Positions 52,990-62,469 of a stretch of DNA of 64,000 bases are shown in pieces; position 1 is the stretch's first letter, and each line of letters starts with the position of its first letter. This DNA is from Clostridia bacterium. GTDB taxonomy: Bacteria > Bacillota > Clostridia > Christensenellales > Aristaeellaceae. The notes beneath the pieces were generated by a model. It saw nothing but the letters and a program-made list of their open reading frames with translations, was not told where the DNA came from and made no database searches. Location: assembly GCA_017534885.1 (NCBI GenBank), contig JAFXVR010000038.1, positions 62,001 to 126,000 on the forward strand. Reading direction: 5' to 3'. The position numbers were made by a program, and so were the translations under genes.

Positions 52990-54384
52990 TCAGCCCTCCT
53001 TTCCGGCCTCGCGGGCCTTTTCGGCTTCCACAGCTTTGGCGTTGGCTTCCGCCTTGGCCTTAGCCTCCTGACGGCGGACATTCACCATGCGCTTGCCCAT
53101 GCGGAAGGATTGGGTCAGCAGCCGCTTCGCCGGGCAGACATAGGTGCAGGCGCCGCACTCGATGCAGTTCATCAGGCCCACTTCCACCGCGTCGTCATAG
53201 CGCTCGGCCCGGACGTACTGATCCATCCTGACCGGCGGCAGGGACATGGGGCATGCCCTCATGCAGCGGCCGCAGCGGATGCAGGCGCTCTCCTCGGGCT
53301 CGGCGGATTCCGGCCCCAGGGCCAAGATGCCGGAAGAGCCCTTGGTGATGGGCACCTCGATGTCCTGGATGGTCATGCCCATCATCGGACCGCCGCTGAT
53401 CAGCTTGATCACATTGGACTTCAGCCCGCCGCAGGCTTCCAGCAGGCAGATGACCGGCGTGCCGATGCGCACCCGGAAGTTACGGGGGTTGTTGACCTCT
53501 CCGCCCACCGTGGTCACGCGCTGCACCAGCGGCTTGCCCAGGCGCACCGCCTCGTCGATGGCGAAGACCGTGCCCACGTTGAGCACAACGCAGCCCACGT
53601 CAATGGGCAGGCCGCCGCTGGGCACCACCCGGCGAGTGATGGCGTAAATCAGCTGTTTCTCACCGCCCTGGGGATAGCGCACAGGCAGGGGCTGCACCCG
53701 GATGCCGTCCGTTCCCCTGCAGGCGTCCTGCAGCGCGGCGATGGCGTCCGGCTTGTTGTTCTCCACGCCGATGACCGCCTCGCTGACACCAAAGGCCAGC
53801 ATCAGCAGGTGAATGCCGTCGATGATTTCGGCAGGCTTCTCCAGCATCAGGCGATGATCCGCCGTCAGGTAGGGCTCGCACTCCGCGCCGTTGATCAACA
53901 GCTTTTCGATGGTCTTGTCCTTGCCCGGCGTCACCTTGACGGAGGTCGGGAAGGTCGCGCCGCCCATGCCGACAATACCGGCCTCGCGGATGATCTTCTG
54001 CATGCCGGCCGCGTCCAATGTTTCCGGATGCGGTGCGGGATGAAGCTCCACCCACTCGTCCTTGAAATCATTGTCGATCACGATCGCGGGCACATGCAGG
54101 CCGCTGGGCATGGGCGCGGTGGCGATTTCCACCACACGGCCGGACACGGAGGCATGCACAGGCGCGGACACAAAGCCGCCCGCCTCGGCGATCACCTGGC
54201 CAACCAGCACATGGTCGCCCTTGTTGACCACCGGTTTGGCCGGCGCGCCAATGTGCTGACTCAGCGGGATCGTCACCCGCTTGGGCGCCGGCACGTCCTC
54301 AATGGCATTGCCGCTGTTTACGGCCTTGCCGTTGGCGCCTTCATGCGGGTGTATGCCTCCGGGAAACAAACGCTTTCCAAACAT
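52990..54384 (-). CDS. rnfC: Rnf complex subunit C (NADH-binding)
   Basis: A 464-residue peripheral subunit that passes electrons to NAD. Features are the N-terminal FPGGIHPHEGANGK, the SLBB/biotinyl-like segment near 50-110, the NADH/FMN-site GGATFPTSVKVTPG, and two [4Fe-4S] motifs (CIRCGRCMRACP and CIECGACTYVCPAKRL) near 365-415, followed by a charged Lys/Ala/Glu tail. It is the first gene of the operon, with AGGGGGGAGCTTTTCC before the ATG at 54384. The upstream gap to 54588 contains only a weak TTGACT box on the minus strand. Confidence 0.95.
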   Translation of the reverse strand: MFGKRLFPGGIHPHEGANGKAVNSGNAIEDVPAPKRVTIPLSQHIGAPAKPVVNKGDHVLVGQVIAEAGGFVSAPVHASVSGRVVEIATAPMPSGLHVPAIVIDNDFKDEWVELHPAPHPETLDAAGMQKIIREAGIVGMGGATFPTSVKVTPGKDKTIEKLLINGAECEPYLTADHRLMLEKPAEIIDGIHLLMLAFGVSEAVIGVENNKPDAIAALQDACRGTDGIRVQPLPVRYPQGGEKQLIYAITRRVVPSGGLPIDVGCVVLNVGTVFAIDEAVRLGKPLVQRVTTVGGEVNNPRNFRVRIGTPVICLLEACGGLKSNVIKLISGGPMMGMTIQDIEVPITKGSSGILALGPESAEPEESACIRCGRCMRACPMSLPPVRMDQYVRAERYDDAVEVGLMNCIECGACTYVCPAKRLLTQSFRMGKRMVNVRRQEAKAKAEANAKAVEAEKAREAGKEG

Positions 54385-54588
54385 GGAAAAGCTCCCCCCT
54401 CTGTTGCGCGGACTGCCGCCCGCCTTGTTCTGGTCGTTCGGCCCACGCCGGTTTTGAATGTCATACTGCGGGTATTTTCATCCCAATTATCAAATCTATT
54501 TTCGCATATGAGCGCGAATTAGTCAAGTCTAACTATATGTCTCCTCCATAAGATATCGACAGGATATCACGACTGTTTTGCGTGGGTC

Positions 54589-54634
54589 CGAAAGCAAAGC
54601 GGCAGCCTGTCCGCGATTTAGGTCAGGCCGCCGC
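54589..54634 (-). terminator. Terminator of the BspA-like gene
   Basis: On the minus strand an 11-base stem, GCGGCGGCCTG with CAGGCTGCCGC (54634-54624 and 54609-54599), one wobble, followed by a T-rich run (TTTGCTTT). Confidence 0.7.
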
Positions 54635-54656
54635 GCAGCGCCGGGATCAGGCGCTG

Positions 54657-57062
54657 TTATTGGTAGACCACATTCAGGTCCGTGGAGTCAAAGGCGTCCT
54701 TGCCCACCGTGCATCCCGACGGGATATACACCGTTCCGCTCATGGCGAAGCAGTACTGGAAGGCTGAGATGCCAATGATCCTCACCTTTTTGCCGATCGA
54801 CAGGCCGGTCATCCCTGTGCAGTACTGGAAAGCGCGGTCCGAGATATTCGTGACCGAATCGGGGATCACCAGCTTTCCGGTGAAGCCGGTGCAGTTGGCG
54901 AAGGCTTCGTTATCAATTCTGGTCAGCTGTTTTCCCGGCAGTGTCAGCGTGCCGATCAGCCTGTAGCAGTCCTCAAAGGCATGGTAGCCAATGGTTTTGA
55001 CGTTTGCGCCCAGCTGCAGCTTCTTGGCGTTTGTGCAGCGGAAGAAAGCATAGTTGCCGATGGTCTCCACACCGTCGCCGATGGTCAGCGCCGCGTCCAG
55101 GCCGTAGCAGGAATAAAACGCTCTGTTGCCGATGGTTTTGACCCTGTCCGGGATGGTCAGCGGACCGCTCAGGCCCCAGCACTTGGCGAAGGCGGATTCC
55201 TCGATGGTCTGCAGGCTTGCGGGCAGGTTCAGCTCCCCGGACAGCACACAGTCCTCGAAGGCGCCCTTGGCGATCTGCAGCAGGCCGTCACAGTTGAAGA
55301 TGACCTTCTTGAGCCCGGTGCATTTCCAGAAGGCGTATTCGCCGATGCCCTTGACCAGCTTGCCGAGAGTCAGGTCGCCGTCAAAGCCGGTGCACTCGCT
55401 GAACGCCCCGCTGCCAATGACTTTAACGCTGTCCGGGATGACCAGGCTGCCCTTGAGCCCGGTGCACGCCCTGAAGGCGCTGTCCTCGACCGCGGTCAGG
55501 GAAGCGCTCAGGGTCAGGCTCCCGTTGAATCCTCTGCAGTTGCCGAACGCCTCGGCGCCGATGGTCTGCACGGTGTTCGGGAAGGTCAGGCTGCCCGTCA
55601 GTTTGCTGCAGTTGAGGAAGGCGCGCTGGCCGATGGTGACCAGGCTGCTGCCCAGGTTCAGTTTTCCGTCCAGTCCTTCGCACCAGTGGAACGCGTATTC
55701 ATCGATGGTTTTTACGCTGTCCGGGAAGGTCAGCGACCCCTTCAGGCCTGAGCATTTCTCGAACGCGCTGTCGCCGACGGTGACCAGGGACTGTCCGAAG
55801 GTCAGCGACGTCAGTCCCCCGCATTCATAGAAAGCGCCTGCCGAAATGGTCTTTACCGAGTCAGGAATCTTGAGCATGCCGGTCAGACTGCTGCACCACC
55901 TGAAGCCGTATTCGGGAATGGTGCTCAGCCGGGCGCTCAGCGTCAAACCGGTCAGGCCGCTGCAGTTTTCAAAGGCGCTCTTGCCCATGGCGGATACGCT
56001 GTCGGGGATGGTCAGCGCGCCGCCAAAGCCCGTGCAGCCCATGAACGCGCCTTCGTCGATGGTCTGCAGGGTCTTGGGCAGGATCAGCCCGCCCGTGAGG
56101 CCGTCGCAGTTGCAGAAGGCGTTTTTGCCGATGTACTCCAGATAGCCGGGCATGCGCAGGGTGCCGGTGAGGCGGACGCCGCCGTCCTTCCCGGTTTTCA
56201 TCTCCTGCGCGAAGGCGTTGTCCGCGATCCGGGTGACCTTCTTGCCGTACACCTCGTCCACAAAGGTCAGGTTGCCCGTCTCCGGCAGTTTGCCCGTGAC
56301 GGTCACCTTGCCACCTACCAGGTCATAGGTAATTCCGTTGATGGTCGTCGGCCAGCTTTCCTGCTGCTGTTCGCCCAGGATGGTCCAGCCGATGTTCTGC
56401 ACGTTCTGCTCAAGGGTGATGGTGTCCGTCACCACAATGAACACGTTGAACTTGCCGTCGTAGCCCGGCGTGGCCGCCACCCGCTTCTGAGTGGAATAGA
56501 AGTAGTTGACCGGCTTGGAGCTGCTGTCGTAAATGTTGTAGGCAATGTTGACCGAGCCGCTCTTGCACCTGATGTCCGGCCGGTCGACGAAGATGGACTT
56601 CCTGTCGGGGGAAATCTCGAAGGCGGCCTTCCCCACTGTCAGCGCATCCGCCAGCGGCCAGGACAGATCATGCCAGCCGATGTCCTGGGTTTTGCTCGCC
56701 CCGGTGTTCTCGTCGGTGACCACCACAAAGACGTTGAACCGTCCGCCGTAGCCTGGGGTGGCCGCCACGCGGTTCTCCATAGAGTAGAAGTAGTTGACCG
56801 GATAGGAATCTGCGTCGTAAATGTTGTAGGCAATCTTGTAGCTGCTCGATCCTGTGACAGTCGGTTTGTTGATGTAGATGGACTGGTGGTTTTCGCTGAC
56901 TTGAAAGGTCAGCGGGCCTACGCTCAGGGCTTTGTCCTCCTCGGCCTCGGCCTCGATATCCAGCATCAGCGCGTCCAGGTCAAGGTTTCCCTCGGCGATG
57001 GTGGGCACGAGGAACACAGCAAAAGCCAGCGCCAGCAGCAGCGCAATCCACTGCCTCTTCAT
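54657..57062 (-). CDS. Secreted BspA-like leucine-rich repeat protein
   Basis: Start ATG at 57062 follows ATAGGAGGATTCAT and exposes a signal peptide (KRQWIALLLALAFAVFLVPT). The 801-residue product has two tandem beta-rich modules of about 90 residues (each with NIYD and RVAATPGYxGxFNVF), then about 21 LRR_5 repeats of roughly 23 residues with the core I-G-x-x-A-F-x-x-C (for example VKTIGNRAFYSC). There is no sortase motif or C-terminal anchor, so it is secreted or held non-covalently. BspA-type repeats usually bind host or plant surfaces or other cells. It is monocistronic and divergent from the ATPase at 57360. Confidence 0.9.
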   Translation of the reverse strand: MKRQWIALLLALAFAVFLVPTIAEGNLDLDALMLDIEAEAEEDKALSVGPLTFQVSENHQSIYINKPTVTGSSSYKIAYNIYDADSYPVNYFYSMENRVAATPGYGGRFNVFVVVTDENTGASKTQDIGWHDLSWPLADALTVGKAAFEISPDRKSIFVDRPDIRCKSGSVNIAYNIYDSSSKPVNYFYSTQKRVAATPGYDGKFNVFIVVTDTITLEQNVQNIGWTILGEQQQESWPTTINGITYDLVGGKVTVTGKLPETGNLTFVDEVYGKKVTRIADNAFAQEMKTGKDGGVRLTGTLRMPGYLEYIGKNAFCNCDGLTGGLILPKTLQTIDEGAFMGCTGFGGALTIPDSVSAMGKSAFENCSGLTGLTLSARLSTIPEYGFRWCSSLTGMLKIPDSVKTISAGAFYECGGLTSLTFGQSLVTVGDSAFEKCSGLKGSLTFPDSVKTIDEYAFHWCEGLDGKLNLGSSLVTIGQRAFLNCSKLTGSLTFPNTVQTIGAEAFGNCRGFNGSLTLSASLTAVEDSAFRACTGLKGSLVIPDSVKVIGSGAFSECTGFDGDLTLGKLVKGIGEYAFWKCTGLKKVIFNCDGLLQIAKGAFEDCVLSGELNLPASLQTIEESAFAKCWGLSGPLTIPDRVKTIGNRAFYSCYGLDAALTIGDGVETIGNYAFFRCTNAKKLQLGANVKTIGYHAFEDCYRLIGTLTLPGKQLTRIDNEAFANCTGFTGKLVIPDSVTNISDRAFQYCTGMTGLSIGKKVRIIGISAFQYCFAMSGTVYIPSGCTVGKDAFDSTDLNVVYQ

Positions 57063-57281
57063 ATGAATCCTCCTATCGTCTGTCCGGTCGGTCGTCACAG
57101 ACTGTCCTGTCCTGATTGTATCATACATATCTGCTGATTTCAACTGCGTTTTTCATTCCGACATGCTGAAACCGCTGTCACCTCATCTCTCTCATGCATA
57201 TGGCTGTCGAATCTGTTCCCTGTTCAGCCGATTCCTGACATCATGCACAAAAGCGACAAAAAAGCTTGTGAAAAGAGTCAA

Positions 57282-57310
57282 TTCACTTTTGGGAAAGCGC
57301 TGTGTATAAT
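57282..57310 (+). promoter_or_regulatory. Promoter of the UgpC/MsmK-type ATPase gene
   Basis: TTCACT (57282-57287), 17 bases, TATAAT (57305-57310), 49 bases before the ATG. The gap 57063-57281 shows nothing else certain. Confidence 0.6.
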
Positions 57311-57359
57311 ACGGGCAGAAGATCGGGGGAACCCGGTCAGAATTGAGGAGGAATGCACT

Positions 57360-58517
57360 ATGGCAAGCGTATCCCTGCAGCATATCTACAAGGTGTATCA
57401 GGGCGGCGTGACTGCGGTCAGCGATTTCTGCCTGGACATCGAAGACAAGGAATTCATCGTGCTGGTCGGCCCCTCTGGCTGCGGCAAGTCCACCACCCTG
57501 CGCATGGTGGCCGGTCTGGAAGAGATCTCTGACGGCGAGCTCTACATCGGCGACCGCCTGGTCAACGACGTGGCCCCCAAGGATCGCGACATCGCCATGG
57601 TGTTCCAGAACTACGCTCTGTATCCCCACATGACCGTGTTTGACAACATGGCTTTCGGCCTGAAGCTGCGCAAGACCCCCAAGGACGAAATCAAGCGCCG
57701 CGTGGAAGAGGCTGCCAAGATTCTGGACATCGCCCACCTGCTCAACCGCAAGCCCAAGGCTCTGTCCGGCGGCCAGCGTCAGCGCGTTGCTCTGGGCCGT
57801 GCTATCGTCCGTGAGCCCAAGGTCTTCCTCTTCGACGAGCCTCTGTCCAACCTGGACGCCAAGCTGCGCGTTGCCATGCGCACTGAGATCACCAAGCTGC
57901 ATCAGCGCCTGCAGACCACCTTCATCTATGTTACCCATGACCAGACTGAGGCCATGACCATGGCGAGCCGCATCGTCGTTATGAAGGACGGCGTTGTGCA
58001 GCAGGTGGATACGCCCCAGAACCTGTATGACTTCCCCACCAATGAGTTCGTGGCCGGCTTCATCGGCAGCCCCCAGATGAACTTCTTCAACGTCACCCTC
58101 CGCAAGGAAGGCCAGGACGTGGTGGCCTACTTCGGCGACAACAAGATCGTCGTGCCGCAGGCCAAGGTTGCCAAGTTCACCGACGAGAGCTACATCGGCC
58201 GTGACGTCGTGATGGGCATCCGTCCCGAGAACATCGGCGACAGCGAAGAGGATCTGGCCAAGTATCCCACCGCCACCGTCGACGTGAACGTGGAAGTCAC
58301 CGAGCAGATGGGCTCTGAGACCTATCTGTACCTGACCACCACCGGCAAGGAAGGCAACATCATCGCCCGCGTTGATCCCCGCACCGCCAGCCGCGCCGGC
58401 GACAAGATCAAGATCGCGCTGGAGACCGAGCATCTGCACTTCTTCGACAAGGAGACCGAGCAGACCATCCTGACCAGCGAAGCCGCCACCCGCGCCAAGA
58501 TCATGCTGGGCAAGTAA
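57360..58517 (+). CDS. UgpC/MsmK/MsmX-type multi-sugar importer ATPase
   Basis: Start ATG 57360 follows ATTGAGGAGGAATGCACT. The 385-residue ATPase has Walker [10 protein letters not shown], signature LSGGQRQR, Walker [21 protein letters not shown], and a C-terminal TOBE/OB domain. It is very similar to the MalK-type protein at 15895. It stands alone under its own promoter and converges on an LplABC-like importer that has no ATPase. In Bacillota, such stand-alone MsmX/MsmK ATPases serve several sugar importers, so this is the likely energiser of that system and perhaps others. Confidence 0.92.
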   Translation: MASVSLQHIYKVYQGGVTAVSDFCLDIEDKEFIVLVGPSGCGKSTTLRMVAGLEEISDGELYIGDRLVNDVAPKDRDIAMVFQNYALYPHMTVFDNMAFGLKLRKTPKDEIKRRVEEAAKILDIAHLLNRKPKALSGGQRQRVALGRAIVREPKVFLFDEPLSNLDAKLRVAMRTEITKLHQRLQTTFIYVTHDQTEAMTMASRIVVMKDGVVQQVDTPQNLYDFPTNEFVAGFIGSPQMNFFNVTLRKEGQDVVAYFGDNKIVVPQAKVAKFTDESYIGRDVVMGIRPENIGDSEEDLAKYPTATVDVNVEVTEQMGSETYLYLTTTGKEGNIIARVDPRTASRAGDKIKIALETEHLHFFDKETEQTILTSEAATRAKIMLGK

Positions 58518-58535
58518 TCCCTGAAAGCTGCAAGG

Positions 58536-58562
58536 CCGCCTCTCTTCGGAGAGGCGGTTTTC
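58536..58562 (+). terminator. Terminator of the stand-alone ATPase gene
   Basis: CCGCCTCTC (58536-58544), TTCG loop, GAGAGGCGG (58549-58557), then TTTT: a perfect stem with a UUCG tetraloop. The stretch 58563-58718 shows no gene. Confidence 0.9.
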
Positions 58563-58718
58563 TTGAGGGCTTTATCCCGCGGATGCCGATAGTATAAGAT
58601 TGACGAGTTCATCGTGACACCGGTATCGTTTGTTGTCACCCACGATCCAGCCGGTGTTGTTTTTGTTCTTTGTCCGGCCATCATGAAAATTGAAAACGAA
58701 TCCTTCTATCAACCCAGC

Positions 58719-58752
58719 TAAAAACGGCAGGCCCCGTTTCCGGAGCCCGCCG
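58719..58752 (-). terminator. Terminator of the LplABC-like operon
   Basis: On the minus strand CGGCGGGCTCCG, GAAA, CGGGGCCTGCCG (12-base stem with two wobbles), then TTTTT. Confidence 0.85.
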
Positions 58753-58803
58753 CTTTTCTGTTGAGGATTATTCAGGCATCACACCTGAAAGGATGGATTC
58801 GCA

Positions 58804-60300
58804 TTACTGCGCAGCCTTCCAGGCGTCATACTGCCTCTGGATTTCCTCGATGATTTCGCCGATCTTGGCATCCTGCAGGGCCTTCTTCATGGCTTCAATG
58901 CCCTGAGGACCGTCGGGATCGACCTGGCCGCACATGAGGGGATTGGCATACTCGGCAATCACAGAATCAACGTCGGCGATCTGGTTGGCCACGTTGTCCT
59001 TCACGAAGCGGAAGCCCAGGGAGGCGGTGGCGACAGCGTCGTCAGCGTAGCTCTGCAGCAGAGCGTTCTTCTGGGGATCCTCACCAACGGTGACATACTG
59101 GAGCAGGGTGTTGCCCACGGTCCAGGCGCCGCCGTGCACGCCGTACCAGTTGGCGTCGCCGATGACTTCCACGGTCACGTCGTCAACCTTGGTGTAGTTC
59201 TGGCCTTCAGCGCCGAACAGCATCAGGTTCACGAGGGTGGCATCGGAGTGCATGAGGTTCAGATACTTCATGGCCGCCTCGGGGTTCTGGCAGGTCACCG
59301 GAATGGCGAACATGGAGCCGCCGGCATGGGTGGTCACGACGTACTTGGGCTGCATGGTGATTTCGACGCACTCGAACTCAGCGGTCTTGTTGGCCTGATA
59401 CATCTCAGCGGCCTTGATGCCGTTGCCCTTCAGGGGCTGAGAGAACACCAGGAAGTCGCCGCGGCCGAAGGTGCCGTTGTAGTCGAAGCTGGACAGGGCG
59501 GCGTCGGGGCTGATGTAGCCCTTCTGGCCCCAGGAGTACATCAGACGGATGTGCTCTTCCTGCTCGGGGGTCTCGAAGATGCTGTAGATGGTCTCGTCAA
59601 AGGTGCCGTCTTCCTGCGCAGCCATCTTCATGGCGATGGAGTTGGAAGCCATGCCGGCCCAGTCGGGGCACCAGGGCTCGTCAGCCCAGCGGCCAGCCTG
59701 ACCATCCATCAGATAAGGATACTTCTCGGGGAACATTTCCTTGTACTTTTCAAGCCAGGGCTCCAGGTCAGCGGTGGTCTTGATGGAGGGATCGTCAGCA
59801 ACCACATCCCAGCCGATCGCTTCGGCGGCAGTCTTGTTGATGATGAAGCCCTCGGGCACGCACAGCTCCTTGTTGGTGGGGATGCCGTACAGAACGCCGT
59901 TCACCTTCACGCCATCCAGGAAGGTCTGGGGCAGGGTTTCCTTGATGCCCTGACCATACTGCTCGAGCAGGTCATCCAGGGGCAAGAGGAGCTCGCCGGA
60001 GACTTCGACGCCATAGCCTTCCCAGTCAGCGGTGAAGATCAGGTCCATCTTCTCGCCGGACTGCAGAGCGTTGATGGCCTTGTCATTCCAGTCGCCCCAG
60101 GAGACGATGTGGTAGGAAACCTTGGCATTGATCAGCGGCTCGATGTAAGCGTTCACAGCGGCCTCAACGCCGGCGCGGACAGCTTCGTTGTCACCGTTGC
60201 CAACCCAGTAGATGTCCAGGGTGTAGGCATCGTCCGCCATGGTGGGTACCAGCGCCAGAACCATCGCCAGCGCCAGCAGCAGGGAAACCAGTTTACGCAT
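58804..60300 (-). CDS. Extracellular sugar-binding protein of an LplA/YtcQ-type importer
   Basis: A 498-residue solute-binding protein with a signal peptide (MRKLVSLLLALAMVLALVPT) and no clear lipobox Cys. It begins its mature part with YTLDIYWVGNGDNEAVRAG, and long insertions and a C-terminal helical domain resemble the DUF3502-bearing LplA/YtcQ group, which binds oligosaccharides such as galacturonides or host and plant glycans. It is the last gene of a three-gene operon after two permeases. ATG follows AAAAGGAGGACTCCACA. The sugar cannot be named. Confidence 0.85.
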   Translation of the reverse strand: MRKLVSLLLALAMVLALVPTMADDAYTLDIYWVGNGDNEAVRAGVEAAVNAYIEPLINAKVSYHIVSWGDWNDKAINALQSGEKMDLIFTADWEGYGVEVSGELLLPLDDLLEQYGQGIKETLPQTFLDGVKVNGVLYGIPTNKELCVPEGFIINKTAAEAIGWDVVADDPSIKTTADLEPWLEKYKEMFPEKYPYLMDGQAGRWADEPWCPDWAGMASNSIAMKMAAQEDGTFDETIYSIFETPEQEEHIRLMYSWGQKGYISPDAALSSFDYNGTFGRGDFLVFSQPLKGNGIKAAEMYQANKTAEFECVEITMQPKYVVTTHAGGSMFAIPVTCQNPEAAMKYLNLMHSDATLVNLMLFGAEGQNYTKVDDVTVEVIGDANWYGVHGGAWTVGNTLLQYVTVGEDPQKNALLQSYADDAVATASLGFRFVKDNVANQIADVDSVIAEYANPLMCGQVDPDGPQGIEAMKKALQDAKIGEIIEEIQRQYDAWKAAQ

Positions 60301-60374
60301 TGTGGAGTCCTCCTTTTGATATTATTTCCAGGGCCGCGTAAGCCCTTGAAATCCTGTGTTTTGCAGCAGCTCGA

Positions 60375-61343
60375 TCAGCCCTTCACTGCGCCGACCGTCA
60401 GGCCCTTGACAAAATACTGCTGGAAGAAGGGATAGGCCATGATGATGGGGCCCACCGTGACCACAGCCATGGCCATGCGGAAGGTTTCCTCAGGCAGGTT
60501 GGCCACGTTCACGCCGCCCATGCGGGAGGCGTTCTCCTTCAGGAAGCGGATGTTGTTCATGGTCTGGTAGATGGTGTACTGCAGGTTGAAGTACTGCGCC
60601 TTGTCATTGAGCAGCAGGCAGACGCGGAAATCGTTCCAGATGCCGATAGCACTGAACAGAGCGACCGTCGCAAAGCCCGGAATGGCCAGCGGACACACGA
60701 TCTGGATCAGGGTGCGCCACTCGCCCGAGCCATCGATGCGCGCGGATTCAATGATGGCCTCCGGCACAGAGGACGAATAGAAGGTGCGCATGATGATGAC
60801 CCAGTAGGCCGAGAAGGCCATCGGCAGGAACAGCGCCCACACCGTGTCCTGGAGTCCCAGCACCTTGCGGCACATATTATAGTAACTGACCATGCCGCCG
60901 GAGAACAGCATCGTGAAGAAGCTGAAGAAGGTGAAGAATTTCTTGTACCTGAAGTCCGGGCGGCTGAGCGCGTACGCGTACAGACCCACAGTGATCACCG
61001 AGAGGATCGTGCCCGCGAAGGTGGCGATCAGGGTGTTCCTGTAAGCGGTTAGGATAACCGAGCCGTCACGGAACAGGTAGCTGTAGGCGTTTACGGAGAA
61101 TTCCACCGGCCAGAGCTGGTAGCCGTAAGTCTTCAGCGCCACCTCGCTGGTGAACGATGAGACGATAATGATCCAGAGCGGGAAAATCGTCAGTACACAG
61201 CCGATAATCAGCAGGACGTTGAAGATCGCGTTGGTGGGCTTGGAAATCTGGTTGCGCGCTGCGCTGTGTTTTGCGGCTTCCTTTTCGGCTTTCAGCAGCC
61301 GCTTGGCTTCTCTTGCCGCGTCCTTCGCATTCAAAGTGGACAT
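60375..61343 (-). CDS. LplC/YtcP-type sugar ABC transporter permease
   Basis: A 322-residue permease. After a charged N-terminus of about 35 residues there are six expected helices (NVLLIIGCVLTIFPLWIIIV first) and the ATPase contact loop EAIIESARIDGSGEWRTLIQ. The C-terminus (QQYFVKGLTVGAVKG) is the common CUT1 ending. It is the second gene of the operon, 18 bases after the first permease and 74 bases before the binding protein. Confidence 0.92.
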   Translation of the reverse strand: MSTLNAKDAAREAKRLLKAEKEAAKHSAARNQISKPTNAIFNVLLIIGCVLTIFPLWIIIVSSFTSEVALKTYGYQLWPVEFSVNAYSYLFRDGSVILTAYRNTLIATFAGTILSVITVGLYAYALSRPDFRYKKFFTFFSFFTMLFSGGMVSYYNMCRKVLGLQDTVWALFLPMAFSAYWVIIMRTFYSSSVPEAIIESARIDGSGEWRTLIQIVCPLAIPGFATVALFSAIGIWNDFRVCLLLNDKAQYFNLQYTIYQTMNNIRFLKENASRMGGVNVANLPEETFRMAMAVVTVGPIIMAYPFFQQYFVKGLTVGAVKG

Positions 61344-61361
61344 GCTTCGTCTCCTCCTTTC

Positions 61362-62348
61362 TCAGAACAGCGCCATGTCGGGCTGATGCTTTTTCACAAT
61401 CCTGTTGGTGACCAGGATCAGCACGAAGCCAACCACAGACTGGAAGAAAGCGCCGGCGCTGGCATAGCCGAAGGAGTTCCGCAGGTTGCCCTTCTTCAGC
61501 ATGTCGTACACGTACACGTCGATGGTGGTGGTCACCTGGCGCAGTGTGCCGGAGCCGTTGGGCAGGGAGTAGAACATGTCGAAGTCGCCGTTGAAGATAC
61601 GGCCGATGGCCAGGATCTGCAGCATCACGATGGTGGGCATCAGCTGCGGCAGGGTGATGAAGCGGAACTGCTGCCACTTGGACGCGCCGTCGATGGCGCC
61701 CGCCTCATAGAGCTGCTCGTCAAAGCCGGTCAGGGTGGCAAGATAGATGATAGAGCCCTGGCCTGTGTATTTCCATATGTTGGCGATGAGGAAAATCCAC
61801 GGCCAGTATTGTTTCTCCGAGTAATACTTCACCGCTGTGCCGCCCAGAGAAACGGCCACCTGGTTAAAGAAGCCGTTGAAGGCAATCATGGCGTACAGGG
61901 CGTACATAACCACGATCCAGCTGACGAAGTAGGGCATGAACATGATGGTGTGGTAGACCTTCGCGGTTTTGCGGTTGCGCAGCTCATTGATCAGCACCGC
62001 CAGGCCCACCTGGAGCACGACGCCCACAATCATGAACAGCAGGTTGTAGCCCACCGTGTTGCGGATGAGCATCCATGCGTCATTGAGCAGGTAGGTGAAG
62101 TTGTTCAGGCCGTTCCACTCGGACTTGACCAGACTGTTCAGAAAGACATTCTGGAAGAAGTCACCGGCCTGCGGCACCTGCATCTTATAGAATTTGAACG
62201 CAAGAACAATACCGGGCATGGGCAGGTAGGCAAAAGCCAGCAGGAAGAGCGTGCCGGGAAGCACCATTGTCAGATAAGCCGCCTGACGGCCGAATCCACC
62301 CGCCATGTTTTTCTTCTTCGGCTTGTTCTGAACAGGAGTCTGACTCAT
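61362..62348 (-). CDS. LplB/YteP-type sugar ABC transporter permease
   Basis: A 328-residue permease, first gene of the importer operon. It opens with a basic segment (VQNKPKKKNMAGGFGRQAA) and a helix (LTMVLPGTLFLLAFAYLPMP), and its ATPase contact loop is DEQLYEAGAIDGASKWQQFR, the LplB/YteP variant. Together with LplC-like permease and LplA-like binding protein it imports a complex oligosaccharide; the ATPase is the nearby gene at 57360 or another shared one. A strong promoter lies at 62441-62469. Confidence 0.92.
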   Translation of the reverse strand: MSQTPVQNKPKKKNMAGGFGRQAAYLTMVLPGTLFLLAFAYLPMPGIVLAFKFYKMQVPQAGDFFQNVFLNSLVKSEWNGLNNFTYLLNDAWMLIRNTVGYNLLFMIVGVVLQVGLAVLINELRNRKTAKVYHTIMFMPYFVSWIVVMYALYAMIAFNGFFNQVAVSLGGTAVKYYSEKQYWPWIFLIANIWKYTGQGSIIYLATLTGFDEQLYEAGAIDGASKWQQFRFITLPQLMPTIVMLQILAIGRIFNGDFDMFYSLPNGSGTLRQVTTTIDVYVYDMLKKGNLRNSFGYASAGAFFQSVVGFVLILVTNRIVKKHQPDMALF

Positions 62349-62440
62349 CGTGGATCATCCTTTCACTTTGTCTGACGCTGCTTAAGACTTCCGCAATGAA
62401 TACGCACAAATAACCATCATCGGTCTGATTGCGTTGACTC

Positions 62441-62469
62441 ATTATAGCATATCATTCAGTGGCTGTAAA
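62441..62469 (-). promoter_or_regulatory. Sigma-A promoter of the LplABC-like operon
   Basis: On the minus strand TTTACA (62469-62464), 17 bases, TATAAT (62446-62441), about 90 bases before the first permease. Confidence 0.75.

Noticed and set aside
52825..54522. A 565-codon plus-strand open frame opposite rnfC and rnfD
   Set aside because: Shadow of rnfC/rnfD; no ribosome site or recognisable domain.
54470..54560. Promoter for the rnf operon
   Set aside because: A TTGACT box is present on the minus strand, but no acceptable -10 element lies at 16-18 bases, so I did not list it.
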